Of a DNA stretch of 64,000 nucleotides, positions 1-7,987 are shown piece after piece (within the stretch, counting starts at the first letter, position 1; each line of letters starts with the position of its first letter). Location: contig JADYYG010000027.1 of the NCBI GenBank assembly GCA_020853755.1, positions 62,001 through 126,000 on the forward strand, given 5' to 3'. The notes under the pieces were generated by a model. It made no database searches. It saw only the letters and a list, made by a program, of their open reading frames with translations, and was not told the origin of the DNA. Source of the DNA: Dehalococcoidia bacterium. Lineage in GTDB: Bacteria; Chloroflexota; Dehalococcoidia; Tepidiformales; Tepidiformaceae. A program made the position numbers and the translations under genes.

Positions 1-459
1 GGGCGCGTCATCATGTACGCCGACAAGGTGACGATAAGCATGCAGAACGCCATCGACGAGACCTACCGGCGGCGCAAGATCCAGGAAGAGTACAACCGCG
101 AGCACGGGATCGAAGCGGCCAGCATCGTGAAGGCCATCCGCGACATCACCGACCATGTCCGCATGGTGGCCGAGGAGAAGGACACCTACGACGCAGGCGT
201 CCCGTCCTCGATGTCGAAGGACGAACTGATGCGGACGGTGAAGGAACTCGAATCGCAGATGAAGACAGCCGCGAAGAACCTCGAGTTCGAGAAGGCGGCA
301 GCCCTGCGTGACAAGGTGGTCGAACTGCGGCGCGAACTGGTGGGCACCGATGCGGAGGAACTGGCGGCATTCGCCGAAGCAGCCGGCCGGCGCGGACCGA
401 TGCGCTTCGGCCGCAGCCAGGCCGGCGGCCGGGACCGTGGACGGCGCTACCGCCGGTAG
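1..459 (+). CDS. uvrB: UvrABC excinuclease subunit B, C-terminal part (5' end outside window)
   Basis: This is the last ~152 residues of UvrB, the damage-verifying helicase-like subunit of nucleotide excision repair. The frame is open from base 1, so the true start lies left of the window. The visible part starts in the conserved end of the second helicase domain (GRVIMYAD, then the SMQNAIDETYRRR and YNREHGI motifs). A UVR domain follows (about residues 75-112, SKDELMRTVKELESQM... FEKAAALRD), which in the family binds UvrC. The tail is basic and rich in Gly and Arg. An inverted repeat (GCTACC-gcc-GGTAGC) spans the stop codon. Family assignment is firm. Confidence 0.95.
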   Translation, partial: GRVIMYADKVTISMQNAIDETYRRRKIQEEYNREHGIEAASIVKAIRDITDHVRMVAEEKDTYDAGVPSSMSKDELMRTVKELESQMKTAAKNLEFEKAAALRDKVVELRRELVGTDAEELAAFAEAAGRRGPMRFGRSQAGGRDRGRRYRR

Positions 460-460
460 C
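446..460 (+). terminator. Small hairpin over the uvrB stop codon
   Basis: GCTACC (446-451) can pair with GGTAGC (455-460) across a 3-base loop that runs into the uvrB stop codon. There is no U-rich tail, so it may be only a 3'-end hairpin or a relic of the CCGGTAGC-containing repeats seen at 26681 and 33110. Confidence 0.25.
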
Positions 461-468
461 CGGCGCAG

Positions 469-474
469 TATGAT
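469..474 (+). promoter_or_regulatory. -10-like hexamer TATGAT upstream of the antitoxin-like gene
   Basis: TATGAT lies 15 bases before the ATG at 490, giving a predicted leader of only about 9 nucleotides. No clear -35 box is visible. Confidence 0.35.
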
Positions 475-489
475 GCAAACTCCTACACG

Positions 490-840
490 ATGAAGAGGAA
501 GAAGTCCGATGCTGAGGCAGCGTCCGAACTGATTGAGATTCAGTCATGGGACGAGATGCCTGCCTTCAAAGATGAGGCGGAGGAGGCGGAGTGGTGGGCC
601 ACCCATAGCCTGGGCGAGGAATTGTGGGATGCATTCCCAGCGACCGACGATGGGTTGCCGCCTCCGGGCACTCCCATGGGTGCAAGCGTCTCACTGAATG
701 CCGACCTCGCCGAACGTCTGCGCGTGCTGGCGAGAAAAAAGGGCGTCAGCTACGTAGCACTCGCTCGCACCTTCGTCGCCGAGCGGCTCTACGAAGAGGA
801 GAAGCGCGAAGGCATCATCGGCGGCTCCCAGGCCTCTTAA
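490..840 (+). CDS. CopG/BrnA-type antitoxin-like protein (orphan)
   Basis: The 116-residue product has the two parts typical of CopG_antitoxin (PF12441-like) proteins. An acidic N-terminal segment (about residues 14-40) carries the EMPAFKDEAEEAEWWATHS signature. A C-terminal ribbon-helix-helix-like region (about 65-105) reads VSLNADLAERLRVLARKKGV followed by the RTFVAERLYEE end. Members of this family are usually antitoxins that bind DNA and repress their own operon. No toxin gene flanks it: uvrB is upstream and ruvC downstream. It could be a solitary regulator, a relic of a toxin-antitoxin pair, or an antitoxin acting on a toxin elsewhere. Assignment rests on motif resemblance only. Confidence 0.7.
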   Translation: MKRKKSDAEAASELIEIQSWDEMPAFKDEAEEAEWWATHSLGEELWDAFPATDDGLPPPGTPMGASVSLNADLAERLRVLARKKGVSYVALARTFVAERLYEEEKREGIIGGSQAS

Positions 841-909
841 CCGGCCAACCCCTGTCGCCGTGACACCGCGGCGTGTGCACTTCCACGCCGCGTGGCGCAC
901 CATCGGCCT

Positions 910-1389
910 ATGCGAATCCTCGGCATCGACCCGGGTCTAAACACTACCGGCTGGGGCATGGTTGAAACCTCCGGCCCCGACTGCGCGCACATCCGCCACG
1001 GGGCCGTGCGCACGAAGCCGGCCGACGCCAAGAGCCACCGTCTGGTCATCCTCCGCGACGCGGTCTGTGCGCTTGCCCGCGAGCATGGCGCGACCCACGG
1101 CGCGATCGAGGCCGGGTTCGTTGGTTCGAACGCGCGCAGCGCGATGGCCCTCGGCGAGGCCCGCGCGGCCTGCATCCTCGGTCTCGCCGATGCCGGACTC
1201 GAAGTGGTCGAATACTCGCCCGCCGTGGTGAAGGCCACGGTCGCCGGGTATGGTCGCGGCGAAAAGTCCCAGGTGGCCGAGATGGTGCGCCTCCAGTTAC
1301 GCCTCGCCAGCGCGCCGAGCCCCGAAGACGCCGCTGACGCGCTCGCCGTGGCGATTACCCACTGGGCGCACGCCCGCCTCCTGCGCTAA
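910..1389 (+). CDS. ruvC: Crossover junction endodeoxyribonuclease RuvC
   Basis: RuvC resolves Holliday junctions by paired nicking, working with the RuvAB branch-migration motor. The 159-residue length is typical. The RNase H-like fold signature is present: D7 in GIDPGL, E67 in AIEAGFVGSNARSA, and D140 and D143 in EDAADALA, which match the four catalytic acidic residues of the family. The ATG at 910 was chosen because the protein then begins MRILGIDPG as usual; an upstream in-frame ATG at 892 would add six atypical residues. ruvA and ruvB are not in the window. No clear Shine-Dalgarno sequence is present. Confidence 0.96.
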   Translation: MRILGIDPGLNTTGWGMVETSGPDCAHIRHGAVRTKPADAKSHRLVILRDAVCALAREHGATHGAIEAGFVGSNARSAMALGEARAACILGLADAGLEVVEYSPAVVKATVAGYGRGEKSQVAEMVRLQLRLASAPSPEDAADALAVAITHWAHARLLR

Positions 1390-1405
1390 GCGCCGCCAAC
1401 GCCGC

Positions 1406-1411
1406 TACAAT
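1406..1411 (+). promoter_or_regulatory. -10-like hexamer TACAAT upstream of the flavin reductase gene
   Basis: TACAAT lies 29 bases before the ATG at 1441, between ruvC and the flavin reductase gene. No convincing -35 box is visible at the usual distance. Confidence 0.4.
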
Positions 1412-1440
1412 CGGGGGCACTTTCCATGCGAGGTGCCCCT

Positions 1441-1929
1441 ATGGACGAACAGACAGCTGCTGCAAAGAAGACGATCCTCCGGACCATCCCCTACGGGCTC
1501 TATGTGCTCGGCGTGAACCATGGCGGCGAAGATTCGGCCGCCTGCATCAACTGGGTGACCCAGACCTCGTTCGACCCGCCGCTCGTGGTGATGGGCGTGA
1601 AGAAGGACAGCGGCGCCTACGCCCTCCTCAAGCAGGGCGGCAAGTTCGCCCTCTCCTTCCTCGAAAGCGGCCAGAAGGATCTCGCGTTCGCCTTCTTCAA
1701 GCCCACCTCGGTCGAAGGCAACACCATCAATGGCGCCGAATTCGAACGCGGCGAACATAGCAACGCGCCGGTCATCACCGCCACGCCGGCCTTCATCGAA
1801 GGCAACTACGTGGGCGAAGTCGAAATCGGCGACCACTCCTGCGTCGTCGGGCAGGTGACGAACGCTGTCCTCAAGCGCGGCTACGAGATCCTCACGCTGA
1901 AGGAATGCGGCGTGAATTACGGCGGCTGA
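1441..1929 (+). CDS. Flavin reductase family (FMN-binding split-barrel) protein
   Basis: The 162-residue product resembles the DIM6/NTAB flavin reductase family, which binds FMN in a split beta-barrel and either reduces flavin with NAD(P)H or acts as a flavoprotein oxidoreductase. Family-like segments include the N-terminal IPYGLYVLGV, the SAACINWVTQTSFDPPLVVMGV block that contributes to flavin binding, and KFALSFL. ATG 1441 was preferred over ATG 1426 because GAGGTG lies just upstream at a sensible distance. The tail-to-tail neighbour on the other strand starts four bases after the stop. The natural substrate is not evident. Confidence 0.8.
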   Translation: MDEQTAAAKKTILRTIPYGLYVLGVNHGGEDSAACINWVTQTSFDPPLVVMGVKKDSGAYALLKQGGKFALSFLESGQKDLAFAFFKPTSVEGNTINGAEFERGEHSNAPVITATPAFIEGNYVGEVEIGDHSCVVGQVTNAVLKRGYEILTLKECGVNYGG

Positions 1930-1932
1930 CGC

Positions 1933-3246
1933 CTACTTCGCGCACATCCGCCGGGTCACTTCCCAGACGGCCTGGCAGTTCAGCCGGAACGACTCGATGC
2001 TCACGCGCTCGTTGTGGCCGTGCACGCCCCGGGCCACGTTCGGCGTGGTCAGCCCGCCCGAAAAGCCGTAGCTGATGGTGCCGCGGTTACGGAGGACGCT
2101 GCTGTCGGTGAACCCGACGGTCATCCCTGGCACCACCACGGCGTCCTCCATCAACTCGTGCAGCACGTCCTCCATCACCCGGAACATCTCCGTGTCGAAG
2201 GGGTTCGTGTCCGACCAGCCAACGTGGACCCGTTCGATGCGGACCTTCGGGTCGTCCATGACGGCGGTCAGTTCGGCTTCGAACTCCTCCGGGCGGACGC
2301 CGGGCAGCAGGCGAACGTCGAGCGTGGCCTCGGCCCGCGCCGGGATGACGTTGTGCTTGATGCCCGAAGTCGCCGTCGTGGCGCTGATGGTGTTCGTCAG
2401 CAGCGCGCGGATGCGGGGGTCGCGTTCGGCGGCGGCCTTCAGGGCATCTGCGGTCGCTTCGCCCTTGTAGATGCCGGCGCGGTTCAGCCGCCCGAAGTAC
2501 TCGGTGAGCACCGGCGACACCGTCATCGGCCGCTCCCACTCCTGGATGCGGTGCATCGCCCGGACGAGGCGGTCGAGGGCGTTGTCGTCGTGCGGGACCG
2601 AACCGTGACCCGGGCGCCCTTCGGCCACCAGCCGCAGCCAGAGTGGCCCCTTCTCCGAAACGGCGATGCTGTACACCGGGCGCTCGACCCCGAACGCCTC
2701 GGTCGAGCCGCCGCCGCCTTCGTTGATGACGAACTCGGCGTCGAGGGTCTCGGGGTATTCGCGTTCGATGAAGCGCATGCCGTACTCGCTGCCGCATTCC
2801 TCGTCGGCCTGGGCGAAGAAGATGACGTCCCGGGCGAGCGGGATGTTGAGCCGCTTGAGGGTGAGGAACGCCATCAGTTCGGCGATGCCGAGGCCCTTCA
2901 TGTCGAGCGCGCCGCGCCCCCAGATGTGGCCGTCTTTGATGAGCCCGGAGAACGGCTCCTCGTCCCAGAACTCGCGCTCCACGGGCACCACGTCAGTGTG
3001 GTTGAGCAGCATCAGCGGCCGTTTCGAACCGTCGCCCTTGAGCACGGCGCGGAGTGAGACGCGGCCATTCCCGGCGTCGTACAGGTCGTAGTCGATGCCC
3101 TCGGCCTTGAGGATCTCGCCGAGGAAGTTGCAGGCGAGGATCTCGTTGCCGGGAGGGTTCGAGGTGTCGACACGAAGGAAGGCGCAGAGGCGCTCGATGG
3201 CTTCGTCGAGGTAGGAATCCCAGTCGATGGAGGGTGCGTTGCTCAT
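1933..3246 (-). CDS. M20 family metallopeptidase (ArgE/DapE/ACY1-like)
   Basis: This 437-residue zinc-dependent amidohydrolase or peptidase has the M20 metal-site motifs: a His-Asp pair in LLNHTDVVP (about residue 83-91), the bridging Asp in WGRGALDMKG, the catalytic and metal Glu pair in ADEECGSEYG, and a late His in GVHGHNERV. The middle segment around RPGHGSVPHDDNALDRLV belongs to the dimerisation lid domain. Related enzymes cleave N-acyl amino acids or dipeptides in the cytoplasm. The exact substrate cannot be read from sequence. ATG 3246 was chosen over ATG 3255; neither has a clear Shine-Dalgarno sequence. Confidence 0.88.
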   Translation of the reverse strand: MSNAPSIDWDSYLDEAIERLCAFLRVDTSNPPGNEILACNFLGEILKAEGIDYDLYDAGNGRVSLRAVLKGDGSKRPLMLLNHTDVVPVEREFWDEEPFSGLIKDGHIWGRGALDMKGLGIAELMAFLTLKRLNIPLARDVIFFAQADEECGSEYGMRFIEREYPETLDAEFVINEGGGGSTEAFGVERPVYSIAVSEKGPLWLRLVAEGRPGHGSVPHDDNALDRLVRAMHRIQEWERPMTVSPVLTEYFGRLNRAGIYKGEATADALKAAAERDPRIRALLTNTISATTATSGIKHNVIPARAEATLDVRLLPGVRPEEFEAELTAVMDDPKVRIERVHVGWSDTNPFDTEMFRVMEDVLHELMEDAVVVPGMTVGFTDSSVLRNRGTISYGFSGGLTTPNVARGVHGHNERVSIESFRLNCQAVWEVTRRMCAK

Positions 3247-3321
3247 GGCGCGCATCGTACGCGAGGGCGCGGCGCTCTGCCGGGGTCAGGTTTACTCCGC
3301 AGCCCCGGCTCACCGTTGGCG

Positions 3322-3327
3322 TAGAAT
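3322..3327 (+). promoter_or_regulatory. -10-like hexamer TAGAAT, leaderless arrangement
   Basis: TAGAAT ends 7 bases before the ATG at 3335, and no Shine-Dalgarno sequence precedes that ATG. Transcription from this hexamer would begin at or next to the start codon. Confidence 0.45.
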
Positions 3328-3334
3328 GAACCCT

Positions 3335-3595
3335 ATGGCAATCTCCCGCCCGAAAGCCTCACGCAGCGGTCCGCGACCTCATCGCGCGACCGACGCCGCT
3401 GTTGCCATCCCAACGCCCGTGGCCCTCTCGCCCGCGGAAGCGTGGGCACTCTACGACGCACGCGCCCGCGAGTTGCTCGGGGTGAGCGCGGACGAGTTTG
3501 AACGCCGCTGGGAGGCCGGCGAGTACGAAGGCCGCCAGGAAGAGCAGTCTCTGCGGCGGGTGCTCATGCTCCGAACGGCCCGGCCGGCCTGCTGA
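3335..3595 (+). CDS. Small hypothetical protein, first gene of a two-gene module
   Basis: The 86-residue product has a basic, disordered N-terminus followed by LSPAEAWALYDARARELLGVSADEFERRWEAGEY spread over about residues 32-66. I recall the LLG.S..EF.RRW..GEY pattern from small bacterial proteins that accompany toxin-like partners, but I cannot name a characterised family. The next gene follows in the same reading frame after a single TGA and a TCC codon, so the two are almost certainly co-translated. ATG 3335 is favoured by the -10-like TAGAAT seven bases upstream; ATG 3326 overlaps that hexamer. Role as antitoxin is inference. Confidence 0.6.
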   Translation: MAISRPKASRSGPRPHRATDAAVAIPTPVALSPAEAWALYDARARELLGVSADEFERRWEAGEYEGRQEEQSLRRVLMLRTARPAC

Positions 3596-3598
3596 TCC

Positions 3599-4111
3599 TT
3601 GCCCTATCGCACCGCGGTCGCTGCCCGTGACGTGTTGCTGACGCGCTTACAACGAGCCGTGAGTTGTGTGTCGAACGTTGTGCTTCAGCACAATTGCTCC
3701 CGTCCGCAGGCTGGCATAGTGTATTTCGTCGCCGCCCCAGGAGGCCGCGACATCCGCGTTCCGACGACCCCGAGTGAGCATGTGCGACTCCAATTGGAGT
3801 GGATGTTTCGGATTGATGCGCTGGGCGAGGCACGCCAGTGGGAAGCACGAATCGAGAAGTACGGCTACCAACTCCTCACCGATGAGGGAGCCGAGATGTT
3901 GGCATACCACTTCCACCCGGGCGAATTAGGGTTTGATCCCCCTCATCTCCACGTTTCCTCGGGCGCGGGGTCGCTTCGTGCCGAGTTCCACCGGGCGCAT
4001 CTACCCACGGGCACTGTCAGCGTGGAGGATTTCCTGAGCCTGGTTATCCGCGACTTCCGTGTTCGGCCTCAACGGGCCGACTATCGGGCTGTTCTCGCTG
4101 TCATGGACTGA
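3599..4111 (+). CDS. Hypothetical protein with PHLHV motif (TumE/DUF6516-like), second gene of module
   Basis: The 170-residue product starts with TTG three bases after the preceding stop and has no Shine-Dalgarno sequence, so translation probably depends on the upstream gene. The C-terminal half carries AYHFHPGE, PPHLHV and a closing HLPTGTVSVEDFLSLVI segment, a layout that resembles TumE-type (DUF6516) toxin-like proteins. It is not a firm match. The N-terminal 45 residues look less conserved, and a later start is possible. The pairing with a small upstream gene is the usual layout of a toxin-antitoxin operon. Function remains unproven. Confidence 0.6.
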   Translation: MPYRTAVAARDVLLTRLQRAVSCVSNVVLQHNCSRPQAGIVYFVAAPGGRDIRVPTTPSEHVRLQLEWMFRIDALGEARQWEARIEKYGYQLLTDEGAEMLAYHFHPGELGFDPPHLHVSSGAGSLRAEFHRAHLPTGTVSVEDFLSLVIRDFRVRPQRADYRAVLAVMD

Positions 4112-4113
4112 CC

Positions 4114-5406
4114 TCACTCCGCGCTCGTTACCACGCCCTTCTCGACCAACGCGTCAATCTCCGCCTCGCGGAGGCCGCACTCCGCGAGGACCTCGCGCGT
4201 GTGGCGGGCAAGCGGCGGTGACGGCAGCCGCGCTGCAGTTGGCGTGGTAGTCATGTGGACGAGCGGTCCGACCACGCGCTGCGGTCCCGTCACCTCGTGG
4301 TCGAGTTCCGTCATCAGCCCCGCGGCGAGCACCTGCGGGTCGTCAGCCATCTCTTCCGGCTGATTGACCACGCTCGCCGGCACTCCCGCATCAACGAAGA
4401 GCGCGACCCACTCGTCCGCCGGCCGGGCGAGCAGTTTCTCCTGGATTTGCGCGCGCCATTCCTCGATGAGCCGCCGGTTTTCGGGGTCGGCGGCGTTGAA
4501 TCCGGGCGTGTCCGTCGGGTCGTTCATCCCGAGGATGCCGCGGATCGTGTTCCGGTTCTGCATCGTCAGCGCGCCGAGGACGAGCGCGCCGCGGCCCGTG
4601 TGGTACCCGCCGTAGTACAGGCGGTGGCTGGCGAAGCGCGGCGCCTGCTCCTTCCTCACCGCGGCCACCTGGTCGTAGGGCGCCCCGGCGTCCTGCCGCG
4701 CGTGGATTTCCGCGAGGAGCGGGTCGCGCAGCACCGAATCGTGCACCGGCTCGCGCATCACCTTGTCCGAGAGCAGTTCGAGCGCCGACTGGAGCAGCGA
4801 CGCCCGCACCTCCTGGCCCTTCCCGGTTCGCGCGCGATGAACAAGGGCCGCGCAGATGCCCATCGCCGCGGCTAACCCGGTCGTCCGGTCGAGGTAGGTG
4901 CTGCTGACGAGTTGCTGGGGCGCGCCGTACTCGTCGACCTTCGCCTCCGCGGCCATCACACCGCTGTAGGCCTGGGCGACGATGTCGCTGCCGGCGCGTT
5001 GAGCGGCCGGGCCTGTCTCGCCGAAGCCGGTGATGCTCGCGTAGATGAGACCGGGGTTCAGCGCGGAGAGCCGCGCGTAGTCGATCCCAAGCCGCTCGGC
5101 CACGCCGGCCCGGTAGTTCATCAGGATGACGTCGAACTGCGGGATGATGCGGTGGATGAGCGCCCGGCCTTCGGGCCGCGAGAGGTCGATCGTCACGCTG
5201 CGCTTCCCGCGGTTCAGCGACTGGAAGTACTTGCCTTCGTTCGGGACGACGGCGCCGCTGTTGCGCCGGTCTTCGCCGCGCGGCGGTTCGACCTTGATGA
5301 CGTCGGCCCCGAGGTCGGAGAGCGCCACCCCGGCGAACGGCCCGGCCACGATCTGCGAGAGTTCGAGCACGCGGATACCGGCGAGCGGACCGGGCGGCGC
5401 GTCCAT
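4114..5406 (-). CDS. CaiB/BaiF family CoA-transferase (class III)
   Basis: The 430-residue product is a class III CoA-transferase, which moves CoA between carboxylic acids through an aspartyl-CoA intermediate. The N-terminus shows GIRVLELSQIVAGPFAGVALSDLGADVIKVE, a hallmark nucleotide-binding segment, followed by SLNRGKRSVTIDL and LMNYRAGVAERLGI. The GFGETGP motif and the YLDRTTGLAAAMG helix around the expected nucleophile region are present. The start codon overlaps the stop of the upstream acyl-CoA dehydrogenase gene by one base (TGATG), so the two form an operon. The acid substrate is unknown; the coupling suggests activation of an acid that is then dehydrogenated. Confidence 0.92.
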   Translation of the reverse strand: MDAPPGPLAGIRVLELSQIVAGPFAGVALSDLGADVIKVEPPRGEDRRNSGAVVPNEGKYFQSLNRGKRSVTIDLSRPEGRALIHRIIPQFDVILMNYRAGVAERLGIDYARLSALNPGLIYASITGFGETGPAAQRAGSDIVAQAYSGVMAAEAKVDEYGAPQQLVSSTYLDRTTGLAAAMGICAALVHRARTGKGQEVRASLLQSALELLSDKVMREPVHDSVLRDPLLAEIHARQDAGAPYDQVAAVRKEQAPRFASHRLYYGGYHTGRGALVLGALTMQNRNTIRGILGMNDPTDTPGFNAADPENRRLIEEWRAQIQEKLLARPADEWVALFVDAGVPASVVNQPEEMADDPQVLAAGLMTELDHEVTGPQRVVGPLVHMTTTPTAARLPSPPLARHTREVLAECGLREAEIDALVEKGVVTSAE

Positions 5407-6605
5407 CAACCCCTCGGCAGGCCGAGGCCGCGCGTGGCGATGACGTTGCGCTGCACCTCGCTCGTGCCGCCGCGAATCGTGGCCGGCACCATGCCGAGGT
5501 ACAGCCGCGCGGCGGTTTCGTCGCCCTCGGTCAGCTGGCCGCGCAGACCCATCACCTGCAGGCAGGTCTGCGCCACCCGCTGCGAAAGCTCCGAGTTGAA
5601 CAGCTTCGCCATCGAGGCTTCGTCGTTTGGAAGCTGACCGCGGTTCTGCATTGAGATGATGCGGAGCGAGAGCTGGTACATCACCTCGGCTTCGATGAAG
5701 CGCTGTGCTATTTCGTGGCGAAGCGGCGACGAATCGAGCCGCCGGCTCAGCCATGGGTCGTCGCGGACGATGCCGAGCATGCGCCGGAGTGTCCGTTTCG
5801 CGCCGATCGCGCCGCCGATGTTCGAGCGTTCGACGTCGAGTAGCGTCATCGCGACGTACCAGCCGCGGTTCTCTTCGCCGACCAAGTTCGCGGCCGGCAC
5901 ACGCACATCTTCGAAGAAGACCTCGTTGAAGTAGTGCTTCCCGTTCATGTCGACCAGTGGCCGGATGGAAATGCCCGGCGACTTGATGTCATCGATGAGG
6001 AGGAACGAGATGCCGCGGTGCTTTGGGGCCTGCGGGTCGGTGCGGACGAGCGCGAAGATTGCGTCGGCGGTGTGCGCCGCCGAGGTCCAGATCTTCTGGC
6101 CGTTGACCACGAACTCATCGCCGTCGCGGACCGCGCGCGTCTGGAGCGAAGCGAGGTCGGAGCCTGCGCCCGGTTCGCTGTAGCCCTGCGCCCAGGTGGC
6201 CTCGCCCGCGAGGATCGGCGGCAGGTATTGCTTCCGCTGCTCTTCGCTGCCGTGGAGGATGAGGGTAGGCCCCAGCATCGCCACGCCTGAGCCGCCGACG
6301 GCCGGCGCGCCCGCATCCGCGAACTCCTGGTTGAGGATGGCCTGCTCCATCGCCGACATGCCGCCGCCGCCGTATTCGCGCGGCCAGTGGGGCGCTACCC
6401 ACCCTCGCTCGGCGAGGGCCGCGTGCCAGTCAATGGCAGCCTGGCGGGCTGCTGCGTCGGTCGACTTGCGGTCGTTCTCCCACTGGCGCTCGCCGGGGCC
6501 GCCGCTGCGTGCGAACGCGCGGTAGCGCTCCGGCAGCCGCTCGGCGATGAGCGCCCGGACGCTGCTGCGAAAGGCCGTTTGTTCCTGTGAATCGTGCCAG
6601 TCCAT
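5406..6605 (-). CDS. Acyl-CoA dehydrogenase family protein
   Basis: The 399-residue FAD-dependent enzyme introduces an alpha-beta double bond into an acyl-CoA. Recognisable features are the all-alpha N-terminal domain, the flavin-site signature YSEPGAGSDLASLQTRA, the INGQKIWTS-type segment (VVNGQKIWTSAAHTAD), and the C-terminal helical domain ending RGGTSEVQRNVIATRGLGLPRG. ATG 6605 (MDWHDSQEQ) was chosen; a TTG three codons upstream is possible. It is translationally coupled to the CoA-transferase gene downstream. A closely similar architecture recurs in the dehydrogenase at 37518. The substrate chain length cannot be deduced. Confidence 0.93.
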   Translation of the reverse strand: MDWHDSQEQTAFRSSVRALIAERLPERYRAFARSGGPGERQWENDRKSTDAAARQAAIDWHAALAERGWVAPHWPREYGGGGMSAMEQAILNQEFADAGAPAVGGSGVAMLGPTLILHGSEEQRKQYLPPILAGEATWAQGYSEPGAGSDLASLQTRAVRDGDEFVVNGQKIWTSAAHTADAIFALVRTDPQAPKHRGISFLLIDDIKSPGISIRPLVDMNGKHYFNEVFFEDVRVPAANLVGEENRGWYVAMTLLDVERSNIGGAIGAKRTLRRMLGIVRDDPWLSRRLDSSPLRHEIAQRFIEAEVMYQLSLRIISMQNRGQLPNDEASMAKLFNSELSQRVAQTCLQVMGLRGQLTEGDETAARLYLGMVPATIRGGTSEVQRNVIATRGLGLPRG

Positions 6606-6661
6606 GGCCGCCAAGTCTGATGCGCCGGGCGGCGCACCGCAACGCCGGAGTGCTCGCGGTT

Positions 6662-7987
6662 TCAGGCCACGAGGCTGAGCGCCGCCGCCAGGGCCGTGTC
6701 TTCGGCGATGAGCTTCTTGCCGCGCGTCGAGAGCGACTGGATGGTCGATGGGTCGCGCCCGTCGAGCAGTTCGCCGATCTCGCGGACGCTGGCGCCCTGG
6801 AGCTTGAGCGCGGCGGCGGCTACGGCCCGGGCCGTGCTGACACGCGTGCCCCGGTCGCGCCCACGCAGCGACTCCGAGGCGACGTCGAAGTAGGTGGCCA
6901 CGCGCGTGAGGAGCGCAGCATGGCGAATGTGTTCCTGAGCCGCTTCGACTACGGCGTTTCCGGCCACCCGGGCATCGAGCGCGGCCATGTCCAGCCGCCC
7001 GAGGCGCTCGAGCTGGATGGCCTCGTGCACGCGCCCGAGCAGTTCCCGCACCGAAGACGCGCGAGTCGCCGCGATCCGGTCGATCGCCCAGCCCGGCAGG
7101 GACACCCGCCGGCGCCGCGCGATGGCCTCGACGAAAGCCCGTTGTTCGCCGCAGTCGAAGCGCTCCACGCGCGTCACGATGCCGGCCGCCAGGCGCGATT
7201 CGAGCCGCTCCGGCAGCCCCAGTTCGAAGGGGCTCCGTTCGCTTGCGATGACGATGTGCCCGCCGCTGTTCGTCACCTCTTCCATCGTGTTCACGAGTTC
7301 GTCGACCGCCGCCTTCTTCGTCGCCAGCGATTGCAGGTCATCGATGATGAGGAGGTCGACAGCGCGGACGGCAGCCTTGAAGTCCTCGCCGCGGCCTGAC
7401 TTGAGGGCGGCGTAGAAGCGGTTCGTGAAATCGTCTGCGTTGAGGCAGGCGACCCGGCGGCCGAGGTCGCGCGCGCGCCCCGCCACCGCGTGGAGCAGGT
7501 GCGTCTTGCCCATGCCCGGCGGGCCGTAGACCACCACCGGGCTGACCTGCTGCTCGGCGGCCGCGAGCAGGTCCTCACAGGAGCGGACCGCGACCAGGTT
7601 GCCGTTCGCGGTCACGTAACCATCGAAGGTGAAGTGGGGGTTCACGATGCCGACGACGGTGGGTGCGGCGTAGGCCGCCGGCGCGGCGGCTTCCACCGGT
7701 TCGGCTGCGGCTTCCCCCGGGACGACGAACTGCACGCTCGTGATGGACGGGAAGGCCTGCATTGCGGCCCGCTCGATGACCACCCGGAGTTGCCGGTTCA
7801 ACCAGTCGCAGGTCATAACCGAACGGGCCTGGACGATAAGCGCCGTGCCTTCGATGCGGAGGGCGCGCGTGCCGGCCAGCCACGTTGCATAGTTGTGGCG
7901 GTTTATCTCCAGTTCGAGCCGTCCGAGGACGCCCTGCCAGCCTCGGGAGAGGGTGCGCTGGTCGATGGCGTTGGGCTGTTCGTCCAT
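6662..7987 (-). CDS. DnaA-like replication initiator, divergent paralogue
   Basis: The 441-residue product has the full DnaA layout: an N-terminal domain I-like segment (about 10-90), a linker, an AAA+ domain (about 130-330) and a C-terminal DNA-binding domain (about 345-430). The opening VNPHFTFDGYV of domain III, Walker A GPPGMGKTH, Walker B LLIIDDLQ, and box VII LESRLAAGIV are present. It differs from canonical DnaA at key sites: Walker A is GPPGMGKT rather than GGVGLGKT, and the DNA-contacting signature usually read as GRDHTTV is GRDPSTI. It may therefore be a paralogue with altered DNA recognition rather than the main initiator. The start at 7987 leaves a 368-bp divergent gap to the MerR gene. 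Confidence 0.82.
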   Translation of the reverse strand: MDEQPNAIDQRTLSRGWQGVLGRLELEINRHNYATWLAGTRALRIEGTALIVQARSVMTCDWLNRQLRVVIERAAMQAFPSITSVQFVVPGEAAAEPVEAAAPAAYAAPTVVGIVNPHFTFDGYVTANGNLVAVRSCEDLLAAAEQQVSPVVVYGPPGMGKTHLLHAVAGRARDLGRRVACLNADDFTNRFYAALKSGRGEDFKAAVRAVDLLIIDDLQSLATKKAAVDELVNTMEEVTNSGGHIVIASERSPFELGLPERLESRLAAGIVTRVERFDCGEQRAFVEAIARRRRVSLPGWAIDRIAATRASSVRELLGRVHEAIQLERLGRLDMAALDARVAGNAVVEAAQEHIRHAALLTRVATYFDVASESLRGRDRGTRVSTARAVAAAALKLQGASVREIGELLDGRDPSTIQSLSTRGKKLIAEDTALAAALSLVA

